Source: Mesocentrotus franciscanus
Lineage: Eukaryota > Echinodermata > Echinoidea > Camarodonta > Strongylocentrotidae
Length of the DNA: 64,000 nucleotides
Reading direction: 5' to 3'
Assembly (NCBI GenBank): GCA_037976565.1
Contig: CP137670.1
Coordinates: 18,091,744 to 18,155,743 of the forward strand
The notes beneath the pieces were generated by a model that was not told the DNA's origin, did no database searches, and saw only the letters and a program-made list of their open reading frames with translations. The number at the start of each line of letters is the position of its first letter. The first letter of the stretch is position 1. A program made the translations under genes and the position numbers. Shown here piece after piece: positions 24,254 through 39,200 of the stretch.

Positions 24254-27200
24254 GTAAGTACAGTATGGTGGAGAATATATACCAAGATTTGACTTGAAAT
24301 TTAATGATAATGTTTATAATCGTCTAATGTCTGATTTCATACCAATACTGCTATTTTGATTTGTGGTAAGTACAGTATGGTAAAGAATGTATGTCTAAGA
24401 TTTGACTTGAAATTGAATGATAATGTTATAGTACTCGTGTAATTTCTGATTTCATATCAATTCTCCTATTTTGACTTGTGGTAAGGTACAGTATGGTAGA
24501 GAATGTGGAGAATTAGGTGATCAGACCATTCGAAGAAATACACAATGGGAGTCAATTTTTGACAAGTTAACTATAAAGGATATAAGTACCTGATCAATTG
24601 CTCATTATGTAGTGATACCTGAAAGGAAAATACACAAATGTGGATATCATGTTTTAGGGTTTCTTTCATATTGGGGTTAAATAAAGAATCGGCATACCTG
24701 TGTTACAGCAGGAACTCAGGCATGTCCCATATTTTCAATTTATATCAGCCCATAATCAATGGCATCCTGATAATTCTGTATTATATCTCAAACTAATTTT
24801 TAAATGATTATTTGAGTATCACTGGACAGTATGCTTCAGAGCATTGTTGAAATAACAATGTTTTGTCTATCAGGTAATTGTTTTTCCTTCCATGATAACA
24901 GGCAAGTTATGTGTCTCTATGCAACCATAAAGATAAATTGCGTGTACATATTTGTTAATGGACGTGTGAAAGGCTCTGTGCAATTTGTTATTTGTTTAAC
25001 TGTATTTTGTCAGTAAGAACGAAAGTTTCTGGGATATATTTTTCATTAAAAATGTTATCTTCATCTTACCTTAGAAGAGCAATGCAAATTCAAAAGAACA
25101 GTTAAATGACTCTAGTTTTTTAGAAAACGTCCAATGTGAAGAATGTTTGGACAGGACTGCATTCATTTTATTTGCAGATGGAGGTGCTATGCCTAAATTT
25201 AGTAAGGACGATGTCAGGGTCGTTGATGGTTACCATAGATCTGGAGCAGGGGATTTGATTTTCCTTGGAAGTGATCAGAACTTGACTGTAATTGATGGAG
25301 ACAAGGTCATTACTGGGGTATGTATGTATGCATAAAGATACATTTATAAGCTCAGATTTGTTTTGATCTTTAATTGGCATGGTTAGGGATCCACCCTGAC
25401 GTTTTTGGAAGTGATTTTCTGAATTTTACTGGTTAGAGTCTTTTTGCATGAGAACCATGCCTATTATTTGAAATGTTCCAATATTTCAATCAGTCGTTCA
25501 CTTACATTCAAAGTTAAGGATACCTTATTTCCATCAGTCATTCTCATTCATTTAACGAACGTTGATATGAATGAAAAGGACAACTTTAACTGTTCTATTT
25601 TTTTATCAGTGACTTTGGGTATATGTTGGTCATCATGTTTCCATCTAAATACTCTTTACGAATGAATTGTACACACACCATGTATCCAAATACAACTGTA
25701 CTCATGATAAAATGGTTCTAGAATATAAACAATCTGATATTTTAAATAACACCACGTGACCGTGCATCATTCTTTCCTACCACATCTACCCTGCAAAAAA
25801 GTTCCAGTCAAAAAGTGATAAAGTACATGAATGCGTTTCTCTGGTGCGCACGATATTTAGACCAATGAAAGGCATGCGATTTCAAATGGTAAGGTCATAA
25901 TGACAGTAGGGACTTTTAGATTTGCACGACAAGGACGTGGACTGCTACGTGGACATCCTTTTAAGGCAATGTGACGTCCTTTTAAGGCACTGCCGAGCAC
26001 TGACAACTTGCCTAAAAAGGACGTCGATCACATTGCCTTAAAAGGATGTCCACGTAGCAGTCCACGTTCTCGTCGTGCAAATCTAAACGTCCCTATTGAT
26101 GCGCGCACTGAGACGTGCATGGTACTGCTTGACTTTGCTCAATGTGATTTTATTTTTAAAAGCAAACAGCAGCTTCTATTACTGTTCGTCACTTGGCATT
26201 TTTAATCGAATAAGCCGGGTAATTAACTCGACAAGTCTAGTTCATCATCTGATTGTAACTAAACTTACATGCAGTGCATATTTACCAATTCACTCGCAAA
26301 CATGAATTATTTGTATAGTAAAGCATTCCCCCATAATACGGGTTGGACAGTCCAGTAAATTTACTACGTAGATGAAAATATCCATACTAGCATAAAATGT
26401 AACGTTCCACAAATATCCACAAATGTATTATTTGTACGTCAACATGTACTTGAATATTGTGTGCATGTTCCCAATTTATCTTTCCCCTAACATTTTTTAG
26501 TTTTATTCTCAAAGAGAGAGAGAGAGAAACAATTTTTTTTTTTTTTTTTTTATTATTTTTTTTTGGGGGGGGTACAAAAGGAATGTAAAGTGAGAATGAT
26601 TTTAAGCTATTAAACAGTGTAGATATGTTTAGATTAAATTTTAGAAAAGGAAAGATGCATGAATATAATGTATAGACATGTATTTTATAATTACTTGTCT
26701 CCTTTGTGTTTCAGTATTTGGGGGTATGTTACAGCACAGCTGACCTTGGTTGCTACAAATCAGGTGATGATGTGGTAGGTAATAAACACATTCCTGTCAT
26801 CAACTTCCGTTTATGATTCTAGGACAATTACCCCCTGGACAATCACCCCCCTCCCCCCGGTCAATTACCAGTGGGACAATTACCCCCAGGAAAAGTACCT
26901 CCTGAGTCATGCAATTACCCCCGTAGGACAATTAACCTCCGGAAATTACATCTAGAACAATCAACCCGCGTGTGTGTGTTTGTGTGCGTGGTGTGTTTAT
27001 GTGTTGTGTGTTGTTATGTGTTGTGTACTTTAAGTTTACTTTGTTGCCAAGTTATATACTGCAAATTAGTTTTTATTTAATTATGTTTATGTACATTTAT
27101 ATCAATATGGAAAAAAAACGTTTATTTATTATATTCAATTGTATGTTTTTGTTTGTATTACACATTTGGAGAAATAAAACAAAATCATAAAAAAGGAGAT

Positions 27201-30200
27201 TGTGTGGTGTGTGTGGGGGGTAGTCGCACATGATGATATCTTGTATTTTGGCAAATGTCTTAGGCAATTGTCTTTGGGGGTAATTTGTCACGGGTCTTGT
27301 GTGTCCTGCAGGAAGGGGGGGGCGTTTACTTTCCCGGGTCTGATTGTCTAGGGGTAATTGTCCTGCAACTGCAGTGTACATGGATGAATATTAATCACTT
27401 CTGTGTATGTTCAAAATCATGTTATGAATTGTGCACACGCATACACCGTACATGTAGCTGCGGTAGTGGTGATCCCAGTCACATTAAAAACCCATGGGAA
27501 TGAAAATTAAAGGGATGAAATTCTCACAATATGAGTGGAGTGACATGTGTATATACACCGTCAATGCAAATATTGGTACTATGTATTATATGAAATTTGC
27601 AGTCAAATTGGCAAAGTCACTAAAATCAAATCTGTTGCCAGTGTCGCAGCTTCTAAAGTGGTAATGATTAAAAGTGATACGTTGATTATTTAATAATTTA
27701 TTCATACCTTTACTTGTGTGTATAGGAGAATTGTGATAACTACATTAGAGACGTCACTACGCTTGACGAGACTTGCAATAATGGCAGTTGCAGGGTCTTA
27801 GTATGTGGAACCAATGCTAAGCTTCCACGGTGTGCATTCTGCAATTATTCTGGTTCAGAGGTAAGATCTGATTTTAAATATCCCTTTATATGGTTTATCT
27901 GACTACAACCGTCGGCACGAGACCAACAGCCCCTGAGACTGACAGCCCACAATATAGAAAGCTTCTGAGACCGACAGCCCGCGATACAGACAGCCCTGAG
28001 ACTAATAGCCCGCAATACAGATAGCCCCTGAGACTGAAAGCCCGCGATACAGATCATTATTTACTACAATATTGAAAGTCTCCTGAAATCATTTTCAAGA
28101 CCCTATCTGATCGTTGTCTGACAGGTTGAATTCTACATGAGATTTGCAAAAGTATTCCAACAAATTCTTTAACTAATGCCAAAGTAAAATGAGTCTTGGT
28201 GAACGTGCAGGTCTCTCTTTTCTTTGCTGGTTTGCAGCTTGATAATCTATCTTTAAATTTGAATTAAGTTTTTTAAGGAACGAGAAGTAAATAGATCCAC
28301 TTTTCTAAAAGGTTTCACAGGTGCATTTAGGTACAATCATGAAACCTTGATCAAATATAATGAATGCAATATTTGAAGAAGTAGTGTATAGTAAATTGAG
28401 TTCCTATTTTCACCCTTGACTTTCTACTCTAATTTACAGCTGTCCTGCTCGTTTATAGAAAATGATCCACCTCAGGATCTACCTTACAATCCTGCTGCTG
28501 ATGACGGGTACAATTCATGCACTGCAGAAAATATTGATGGCCAAGGGGTGTTCCAAAATCGGAAGAATGACAATGCTACATTCCTATATCATGGTTAGTT
28601 GTGGAGATTTTGATGGTACATATACATTGTAATGGCATGACAGGTCTGGTAATCGTAAAGTGTACCAATCAGCCCGAAAGTATTCTGTCCTGTTTAAAGG
28701 GGTTCCATGTGGCTATACGAAATTTATATTCAAAATATGAGCTTCAAATATTACAATGTACTTGTATAAAGAGATTCTGCAAGTTATAATCTCAGTTAAC
28801 AAAAAGGTGTATCGTGAGTAGACCACTCGACACCCCCTACATGTATAAAGCAAAACATACCCCTTAAATTTATCACAGACGATACGTGTTTCATCACTCT
28901 GGCACTTCTCAAGTGCCATATCAATACCTACGGGCACATTTGTTTCTGAATTTTTCAAGCCAGCAAAAAAGAAGACACTTTTATGGTAGAAATATTAACA
29001 AAAAACACTAAATACATGTATGTATGCGGGCATCTTGCTGTCGAATACATGAATACAAGATTCATATTTTCAATCACCTCGATACACGAATATGAGGAAG
29101 AAAGGCACTTGATTGTCTTTAAAACATTATCTCATGAAAATCATGAAGCGGTTTCTAATATTTTGTTTCCGGGCATAATCTTGTGTTGAACCTACTATAA
29201 TCACTATCCATGAGTTACGAATTGTTGCTATTTCCCAAGCGGCGAGCTCTGTTTTGGAGAAGAAAAAAACTACCATTACCAGTTTAACAACATACAAGGA
29301 TGATCTTGCGAGAGAGTGAAACAAATGAGAGGTAAAATTGTAATTGTTATAATCAATTTATATATAAAATATATTCGGCCACATTGCTGCCCGATAATGA
29401 CAATATTCTGACACCCCGCTGTCGCATGGAATAATATTGTGGCACCTCCATATATAGAGGAATGCAGGCATTTTGCTACCTTAGATATTCCGCTTTCTAA
29501 ATGTAACGACCGAGCGAAGCAACCGAGGAAGAAAGGCCCTTTAATGTTTTTAAAATGTTATCTCATCAAATCTCATAGCAGTATCTAATATTTGTTTCTC
29601 CTAAAATTTACTTCATTCGAAAATCAATTTTCGATGTAACTAAATTTCTCTCATGGCACCCTTGTAGATGTCTTACGGCACACCGGTTGAAAATTGCAGG
29701 CCTATACAATGCCGAGTGAAGTTTGTTATGTTGGTGTTATATATTTTAACTGCACACTAATTATTTTTGTAGGTAATCGGTACACTTTGTTAAAGGCTCT
29801 GAGAGAACTGTTCACACTTGCCACCATTAACTACCTCCAAAAAAATGTTATGGCAAAACTCAAATTCACGTACAGTCAACAGAATACTTTGAATGGAGGG
29901 GGAGAGATATTTTGTAACTTAAGAGTGAAAGGAGGACTGGTTGAATTGAGGCCATTGTTAAATACATGTAAATGTAAGCTTTGATATGTCATTTTTCAAG
30001 GAACATAAATCGGACAAATCAATTGTTCATATACTTAACAAAGTACGAAACTTGGTAATGGTATGAATAATTTAGTTTTCAACTGTTTATGTGAACTAAT
30101 GTTAAGACTGTCAGATAAACACTCAATGCTTGCAAAGGCTAGCAAAAAAAAAGGAAAAGGAGGTGTAATCTTTTGCAGACCTACATAGTTGCTTAAAATC

Positions 30201-33200
30201 AGAGTGCCAAAGTGTGTTGAGGAGTGTCTTGTGTTATCGTCAGTGACCTTCGTTCAACCACTCGACAATAAACCAACTGGCAGCATTTCTCTTTATTTTC
30301 GTCCAAAATCTTGAACAGGGTCCCGTCTTATCTAAAATCATCACCAACAGTAAACCACTTAAACTATCAAACCGAGTTTGAAGACATAATCTATTTTGGA
30401 ATCATATGCATTTATTGAATTTACAATGTCACTGCTTGGTAATATATATATATATATATATGAACTCGAACACTGACTCAGGGATGGGATCCTAGATCAG
30501 GGGCGGATCCATCCGGCGGCGAGGGGGTGGCCCAATTCGTGAGAAAATATTTAGCGGCGGTAGCCAGGAGTAGGTGCCCTTTTTGTTGTTGATAGAATTG
30601 TGGTTACCATTGTGTTTTTTAACTCTTTTTTTTTCTCCAAAAGTCTTTCGTCTTCTTTGTGCATGGCTGATCTCCAACGAAACGGAGTTAAGTCTTTTGT
30701 CAACAGCCAGTGAAAACGAATTCGTTTACTAAAATTATGAAAATGCAAGCATTATTTTGAACAAACAGAATGTTGTTATTCCTGGCTCACTTTTCCTGGC
30801 TGCGGTGTCATATGAAGGCTAGAAAATGAACGTTCTAGAAATGTGATTTTCTTTCAGCAATTCAGATACCGTTCGCCAAGTGACTTTTCGGTATCCTTTC
30901 TTCAAATTGCTTTTAACTACTCATGCGTAAAATATGCATCATATGAGTTGCATCACATCAAAGAAGAGGACGTAAGCTTTACAAATATGTGTCATTTACT
31001 AATTATAATTGTGATTAAGTTATGATAAAACATCGATAATTCTCGGTTTCGTATTTTCTGGGACGCATTGTATAATTGGCAACCATTTCTTCAAGATTGT
31101 GGAAATTATACCCAATTCATGATCTATATGCTACGCTGTGTTTATTCTACGACAGAGGGTAGACTTTACTACGGACTGGTAAGAGAATCTTCAAGTACAA
31201 AATCCATCATTGGCTTGGCATCATTCATCTTAGATGGAGAAATAAGCGGAACAGTTATCACAAGGACCGATTCTGAGAAAATGGTTGCTAATGGTAAGTA
31301 TGTTTCCTTGGTTTAATTTTTTTCTCCAAGTTTCGTGTACATGTACATGGACTTGTAGTTGGAAAATATCCATCCAAAGTATGTGTAATGTTATTACAAC
31401 GGACAATACTAATACCTCCTTTAATATTTCTATGAATTTGGAGTTGATTATGGTATGTTTCCCATGTACAATGGCAGTTGTTGATATATCACACATTAAC
31501 ACATCTTCTTCTCCTTCATTTCTTATTATTGTTATCGTTATTATCGCTGTTGATGTTGATGTTGTTAATATTATATTAATATCAGCACCATCATCACTAT
31601 AATTTCCATTTTCCATTGTCATGAATTCAGATGCGCACTTTGTAGGAAGACCTTTTGTCAGTGATGACTTTGTCTACTTCCTTTTCCGTGAGCCAGCACA
31701 GGAATTTGCAAGCTTAAGCGCAGGCCAAGATAGCGCCATAAATACCTACTACAGCCGAATCGCAAGGATTTGCAAGGTCAGTGTTTTCCACATGTTTGGG
31801 GTCTAATGTCCACATGAAGATTACAAGATCTTGTATTTGCCTAATAGTTGGAAAAATGAAAATCACCAATCACCAAAAAGAGGTTTCAGTCTTGATGGGA
31901 AGGTTCTCTGGTGCTATATGTATACTTTTTTCAAAGTATGAGCTTTGAATGTTACTTCTACAAGGAGATATTGCAGTTTGATACACTTTTTAGTGAACAT
32001 AACAATTACATGTTGAGTAGACTAGTCGACTCACGCCTATTAGAAAGAAATACGAAGGGATCCCAAGACAGATTCGGATTCTGTGAGCAGGCTTTTATGT
32101 TATTCTTTGTTGCTTTTTTCGTATTAAATTACCATTATTCCATAGATTGTCAGGTAAACTTTCTTGAGGTTGCTCTATACATTGTAGCTATACACATTTT
32201 TACGTGTAAATGAATGCCAACTGCGCACAACAAATTTCCTGTGTGTGTATTCACTGATTGACAGTGGATGATGTGGATTAATATCCTGCCAATGAACGTT
32301 AATGCTGGGCTGGAATTCGAACCCTGGACCTTTGGATTGAGAGTCAGTGAATGAACCACTCTATCACGACATCTGATAACATACCATTCTTGTTTGCTTT
32401 GCAGAATGATGCTGGGACAGATATTTCAAGTACCATGACCCTCACCAGTTTCTTGAAGCAGCGCCTTGTGTGCTCCAAAAATGAACCAGATGGTTCTTCT
32501 TTGGAATATAATGAGATACGTAAGTATAAACCGTATGGAAGAGTGATGGCGACGACGACGACGATAATGATGGTGTGACGGGATCATCTTGGATATGTTG
32601 GTGGTTATAATAATGATGATGATGATGATGATGTGGATATATTTGTAATAGAAATGGTTGGATGATAAGATGGTGGTGATGATGGTATGGTGATGTTGAT
32701 GGTAGTGATAACGCGATCTGAATGGTATGGATGATTACGATGATGATGGTAGTGGTGAAGTGAAGATGGCTGTGGTGGTGGTAGTGATGGTGATGATGAT
32801 GATGGTGGTGATGATGATTATGATGTAAAGATGATGGCGGCGGTGGTGGTGGTGGTAGTGATAATGATGATGTCAAGATGGTGGTGGTGGTTGAGGTAGG
32901 GGTGATAATGATGATGATTGTGATGGTGATGACGATGGTGATAAAGGCGGGAGAGGAGGAGGAGGAGAAGGAAGAGGATGGTAGTACAAAAAAAAATTCG
33001 GGGATAGATTTATTATAATCAACTAAAATTCAGTCTGATTAAGTCTATTGTTGAGAATAACATATATTACAAAGAATATTTAATTACCAATGACGTATCA
33101 GTATAATCTTGCGTCATCTAGTTTCTCAGAGTTCAACATTTTTTTCTTTCCTACAGAGGACTTTGCCCTCAGTGATAATGGTACAATGATCCATGCCATA

Positions 33201-36200
33201 TTCACCAATAGACGGTAAGCTATGTAATGTGTTTTGATACATTTATTGTCTTTCTCAGTGATATATGCGGTGGTTAGAAGGGGCAGACCTAACGTGGAGA
33301 GGAACTATGTACTGTCTTCCAACAGGCCTCCACAGTTTTGCTACTCGAGCAGCAATCCATTGTCTTCCAACTCCAGAAAAATTAAATTGTGGGGCGAAAA
33401 CATTTGTTGAAAAAAAAATCCTGTGTAGTTGTAAGGGTACCCTTTTACATATTCTGAACACTTGTTCAAAGGCATGAAAAAAGGCTAGATTACATTACAG
33501 ATATGATAGCGTGTGATCTGTTATTGTAAATGAGTTGAAAAGATATGCACAACAAAAACAACATTCCCGTAACCATCTTGCCAGACCTCCCCGGTTTCAG
33601 AGTGAAGGGGGTACATACCTCTTAACATTATGCCCCCTACAATAGTATTAAGTTTCAAGGAAGGGTATGTTATATTACGTTATACATGTACCTTTTTATA
33701 GTTATTTTACCATTTCTGTTTGCAACTTTTAACCCTTGAATTGAGATCATTACACAAAAACCTTTACTATGCAATTGTGTTATATGTAATATGTTTTGTA
33801 TGATTTTTCCACGTTTCAGTTTAATATAGTCTTCACATTCTGTACAGGTGATGTTAACAAACAAATAATTCAACCTCTAAACTGTTACCAAAAAGTATGG
33901 TAGTAATTTACAAGCTCTTCTTTTTTCTACTTAAGGTAGCTCCTTGATCTACTGAAAAATAAAACAAATTACAAAATCCGAACCTCAACAATGTTTAATT
34001 ATATACCAAGAAGTATGGTAATAATTTACAAGCTCTTCTTTTTTCTGCTCAGGTAGCTACTTGATCTACTGAAAAATAAAAACTGACACTATCTTAACCT
34101 CAAAAATGTTACCAAGAAGTATGGTAGTAATTTACAAGTTCTTCTTTTCTTCAACTCGAGGTAGCTTCATAATCTACGGAAAATTTAAAAACGTTACAAT
34201 ATCCGAACTTTGATGAAAATATTAAAGGTGGTCCATATCACTTTCATATAATTTTGTTGATTGCAAAATTGAGTGAAATTATTCTGTTATTTTGTAGCAT
34301 GGAACGTTACTGATTGGCATGTTAATCCTTCCCCAAATTTCGTAACAGATGGGGCGGGGAGGGGTGCAGTGGCTGCAATGTCCAGATATTTATTATCATA
34401 TCACTATATGAGTTTGCTTTTTTTCTACTCAGAAATGTTTACGGTACCCCCAAATTCATTTTAATTATTTATTTTCTCCAGGAATGCCGCACAACAATCA
34501 GCTCTCTGTGTTTTCGACCTGACTGTAATCACACAGACATTTAATGAGGGTGATTTCTTTGGAGCTGATGGTGGGGTTAACAATGATCTTTGGAGAATAT
34601 ATGATGGACCTAACGTGTCGCCGAGGCCTGGTTTGAATGTAAGTATATCTTTCAAGATACAGTTTGAATACCGGTCTTGCAATTTATTTTCTGAAATAAA
34701 AAAATCTAGAAGCAAACGGGAAAGGTTGGTTACGTGTATGTATGTAGTCCAAAAGAAATGATGTTTACTTTGGGATTTTGGATTCACTAAAATGAAAAGA
34801 GATTGACCAAATCTTGCTAGAAATGACATGAACTGGAAACAGAAATGGGTGTTTTGAACTACGCACACATGTGGCATAAAAGTTTGGCCCAAGCTTGTTA
34901 GTTATTTGTTGTTCCTCTGCCCAAGTTAAATTGAGAACAAAATACTTTGTTGTGTCACACCTATATTAGGGACAATTTTTTTTCATAAGCACACAAAAGG
35001 GGATATTAAGGATGCGATATATATGAAATGAATAGTGAATATAAAATATTGATATTGGTTTTATAAAAAGGAAGCTTAGTATTCATCATTCAACCAATCT
35101 TCCGCTTTAACCAAATTCCTTCGTTGTAGTGCTCCGATCCAAACACCGCCGACACAAACTTTGAACGTGATTACAACCTAATGAGTGACTCTGCAGATGG
35201 GACGTTCCGGTTCTTCCTGGTTGGGGACCGCTTCTCTAATTTGGAAATGACTTCTGAAAGCGGAACAGAAATCTACATCGTTTCATCAGGTAAATCCCGG
35301 GTCGTGTCACTTCATTTTCAAAGGTGTAACGCATGATCATTATATCGATATATACAGGGATCGAGAATTACCTCTTAATATTTTTAAGAACATTGCCCAA
35401 ACATTTTTTAACCGGTTTGAAATGGGATTTAAACACTTTTATAGCCTAGATGCGTTGTTGGCTTATTAAAAACACATTCATAAAAAGGTTAATTATTTGC
35501 ACACAAAAAACATTTAAATATGGCATAATGGTGTGAAATAAATACACCTCTTTTTTCAAATCTGCGTCCCTGTACATTACACATTAAAACAATTGCTAGA
35601 AGTATTTGTAATTGCTTTAATCTTAGAGATGGAGGCATCTTGTGGAATTCCTCCTCCATTATTTCCTTCTTTTAACCTTAACATTCTAATTCGGATCTGA
35701 TGCACTAAACCGTCACCCCCAAAATTGCTGCTTTTGTCCCCATTTTTACATGTGAATGAATGGCAACTGCGCGAACCAAACGTCCTTCGTGTAGTGTTTT
35801 ATGTTATGAGATAGGAAATGCGAAATTGATTACACTTTGTGTCATCATAACAAATCTGCTGTGGTTTATGACGGTATATCTGAATAAGGCTATCGGCCGT
35901 TCAGTAATGTAAATACCGCATGACTTTACTCTTGATTTTCACAGAAAACGGATGCTTATATAAGGTTGAAGTAAATACTACCGAAACAGATTTGGGAGAG
36001 CCTTGTCAAGTGAGTAAAAGACCTATCTTGTAATTATTTAGTTTATCCTTTGACTACGCATTATCTTATTCCCTTAGGCTTAATGCAGTATGTAGCCAAT
36101 GTCGAACGAGTATTCAAGACACGTGTTTTCCAGTACTGCCCCGCTATGCAATTTTCGTGCAACACTGTGCAAGTCGTGCGCAACACCATGCAAGTTCAGC

Positions 36201-39200
36201 ACAGCACTCTTGTTCCACCATAGAGATTCACATAAAGTCAATGAGATTAATTATCTCATCTTCTGAGTTGGATTGCAATAACCCCATGGGATTACAAACA
36301 AAGAGTTGTTGTGGACATAATTGGTCCTCCGACTGTATTCTTGAACATCTTTCCTGTTTGTTTTACACTAAATTATATATATCCATTTCGTTCTAACTAG
36401 AACTTGGTTTGGGACTGTACTCAGAGTGTAATGTAGATGATACAAACAAAAAGAACCCAATTCTGCTCCGTAAACTTGATAAGAAATAATTTTCTAGTGA
36501 TTTTGAGATAGAGGTGTCGTAGTCAAGTGGTTTAAGCACTTGACTTGAAATACAAATGTTGTTGGTTCGATCCCCGATACGGCACTAATGTCCTTTGTCA
36601 ATACATTAATCTACATTCGCCACTCCATACCCAGGAGAGAAATGGGGGACCCGGTAGAATGACGAAAGCCCTTGTGTTAGTAATTGCAAAATGCCCTCAC
36701 GTTGACCATGTGGTAAGAATACTTCACAGGGAGAGGAGATGGTGCACATTGTCCGTTTAAAAAAATCAATGACCGGGGTAATAACTATCTGTAAAGCGCT
36801 TAGAGACGATATTTCGTATTAAGCGCTATATAAATCAAGATAATTAATATTATTATTTTGTGTACCAAAGATGCCAACCAAAATGATGTTATTGTAATGA
36901 GTACGAAAATAAAAAAAATATAACAATACCATACTGCATACCATTCATATGGTTCACCTTTCTTTCCTTCTCTCATTTCAGTCTTCTTTTTATTTCTTTG
37001 TCTTTTAACGTCAAATGTTCGTTAACACTTTGGGGCCCTTATTTTCATGATATGCTGGGCTAAAATAATGCGTGTCACATTTGTATCGTCAAAATCTGTT
37101 TGGAAATCTTATTTTTTAAAGATCGCCGGTGTGTGCCTTTTGTGTGATGTGTGTCGGAGCAAATGGCAGAGCTGTCCGACAGTAGATCACAGTGACATTA
37201 CTATTTCACTACATTTGATTGCCACGTTTGTAGTGATATCTTTCTTTCAAAACTTCATAACTTTTTTTTCATTCGAAAATTTGTTATTGTTGTGCTTTTA
37301 TTCAGAGCAACTTTTTGTTTTTATAACAATCTTAAAACGTTGGATTATTCTCTCTCTCAACAAAGTTTCGATAAATTGTTGTCTTAATGTTTTATTCACT
37401 TTTCATCTAGTATTTTTCTTGTTCTCTTTTTCTTTCTATATATCTATCTACCCTTCTATCTTTCTCCCATGTCCTACTTGTTTACTTGGTTTTAAATGTT
37501 GATTATTATTCTTCCCGACTTTCTCAACATGTTTATCTAACTTATTTGCCTTTCTCTCCCGTCTTCTCTTCCTTCTTGATTTGGTATGTATTTTTTTTCT
37601 TTTCCTTTCTACCCACTATATTTTTGTCCATCTTCTATTTCTTCAAAACTTACCATGGTGTATTATTCTCTCCTTCTATTTATCGTGTTATCTGCCTGTC
37701 GAGCCAATCAGGGTGATACTATGATTGCAGGGCCCTCAGGAGAACTGTACTGATACTGATGTGGGTATCTTGGGTATACAACCAGATTCTTCTTTCTCTG
37801 ATTCTTGCTCTCCTCCCGCTTCTTCATCTCCTTCTGTTTCTTGTTCTCCTCCTTCCCAATTTTCTTTCTTTTCACCTCCTTTTTTTTCTCCGTCTCTTCT
37901 TTTCTTTCTTCTTCTGCCCCTTTTCTCTGTTTTATTCTCTTTCCTCCAATTGCCCCTCCTTCTTTTCCTACTTCTTCCTCTTCTTTCTTCTTCCTTTTCT
38001 TCTACTTCTGCTTCTCATCAGTTCCATCGTCCCTGTTTCATTGTTACGCTTAATTCGTCATTCATACTTGTTCAACAGCTTATGAATTTAGAGTTCAGAA
38101 TAAAACTTGTTTGTTTACTTTATGGCATTATTTACACACCAATCACTATTGTTTCTAATTTCTATATATCCATTTTGCATTTATGCAACATCATCTGTTT
38201 GGAGCATCAATGGTATTGATCAATAATAGTTTGACATGGAGTTAACGCCCTTGTGACCCCAAACAGACATATTAAACACGTCCGTTAAAATATGTGTTAG
38301 CATTATGTATCACGTATTCCATTCTGAATGATATGAAGTATTAGCCCTGCATTGTGAATAATATAACTTTACCTGCGCTTTTTTCTCTCTTTTCTACAAT
38401 TTTTTTTTTAATAGTAGTATCTATACAGTTGTGTGTATTATAACTTCCATTGTTAATAATCAAGATTTATGATAAAGTGATATTGAAACTCGCTTTCATT
38501 CACCCATTCTCTTTGTTCTTATCTTCCAAACTACAGGATCCTGTAGTATCTCGTCCCATTAAAGACTTGGAGCTTGCCCCTGACAACGGCTACCTGGTTA
38601 CGACACTTGATAATGTTTATGTCTTGAGTGATTGCACTGGTACGTCTCCATATTTTGTCATTTATATCTTGAAAATTTAGTGTGTTTCTACCGAATTTTC
38701 AGATACTATTTCTTACGTTTATTTGGGTTTTCAGGTAACTGTGCGCTTCTACTATGATTTTTTCCGGATCAATATGGTTGATGGGAATCGAAGAATAGCA
38801 GAGTATAGAGCATGGAGCCAGAAGGAAACTATAACTTAGTTTTTACAATTATGTATAAGGTGTAAATCAACATTTTGTTCATCTTTCCGCAAATGTTAGA
38901 ATTCATCATGTCTTTCATATGATTCAAATTATTTACATGAGTAACTGAATCCCTAAAATTGGGAAATGTTCCCTCAGACAGACATTTTTCTTTCGAGTTT
39001 CCACCTGAAGTAAAACACTTGAAGACACCATGCCGGGAATTTTTGGCTAATTTTGACTAACGCGATGCACAGTTACCACTCAGTTTAGTGAAAGCTCCCA
39101 CTTAAACCAAAGAACTGTTAAATTTCAAACTTAATCAACAGAATCCCAACTTGCGCAGTTACCGAAATACTTTGTTGCTGCAGATCCCATCTATCAAAAC

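Noticed and set aside
30860..30970. Open frame between an acceptor-like CTTTCAG and a GTAAGC donor, between gene A exons 5 and 6
   Set aside because: Its phase (0/0) does not fit exons 5 and 6 (both phase 1), and the sema alignment is continuous without it.
32442..32876. 144-codon His-rich ORF
   Set aside because: Product of a GAT/GGT simple array on the opposite strand.
37725..38219. 164-codon Ser/Phe/Leu ORF overlapping the microexon
   Set aside because: Runs through a polypyrimidine tract; only the first 30 nt have exon-like features.
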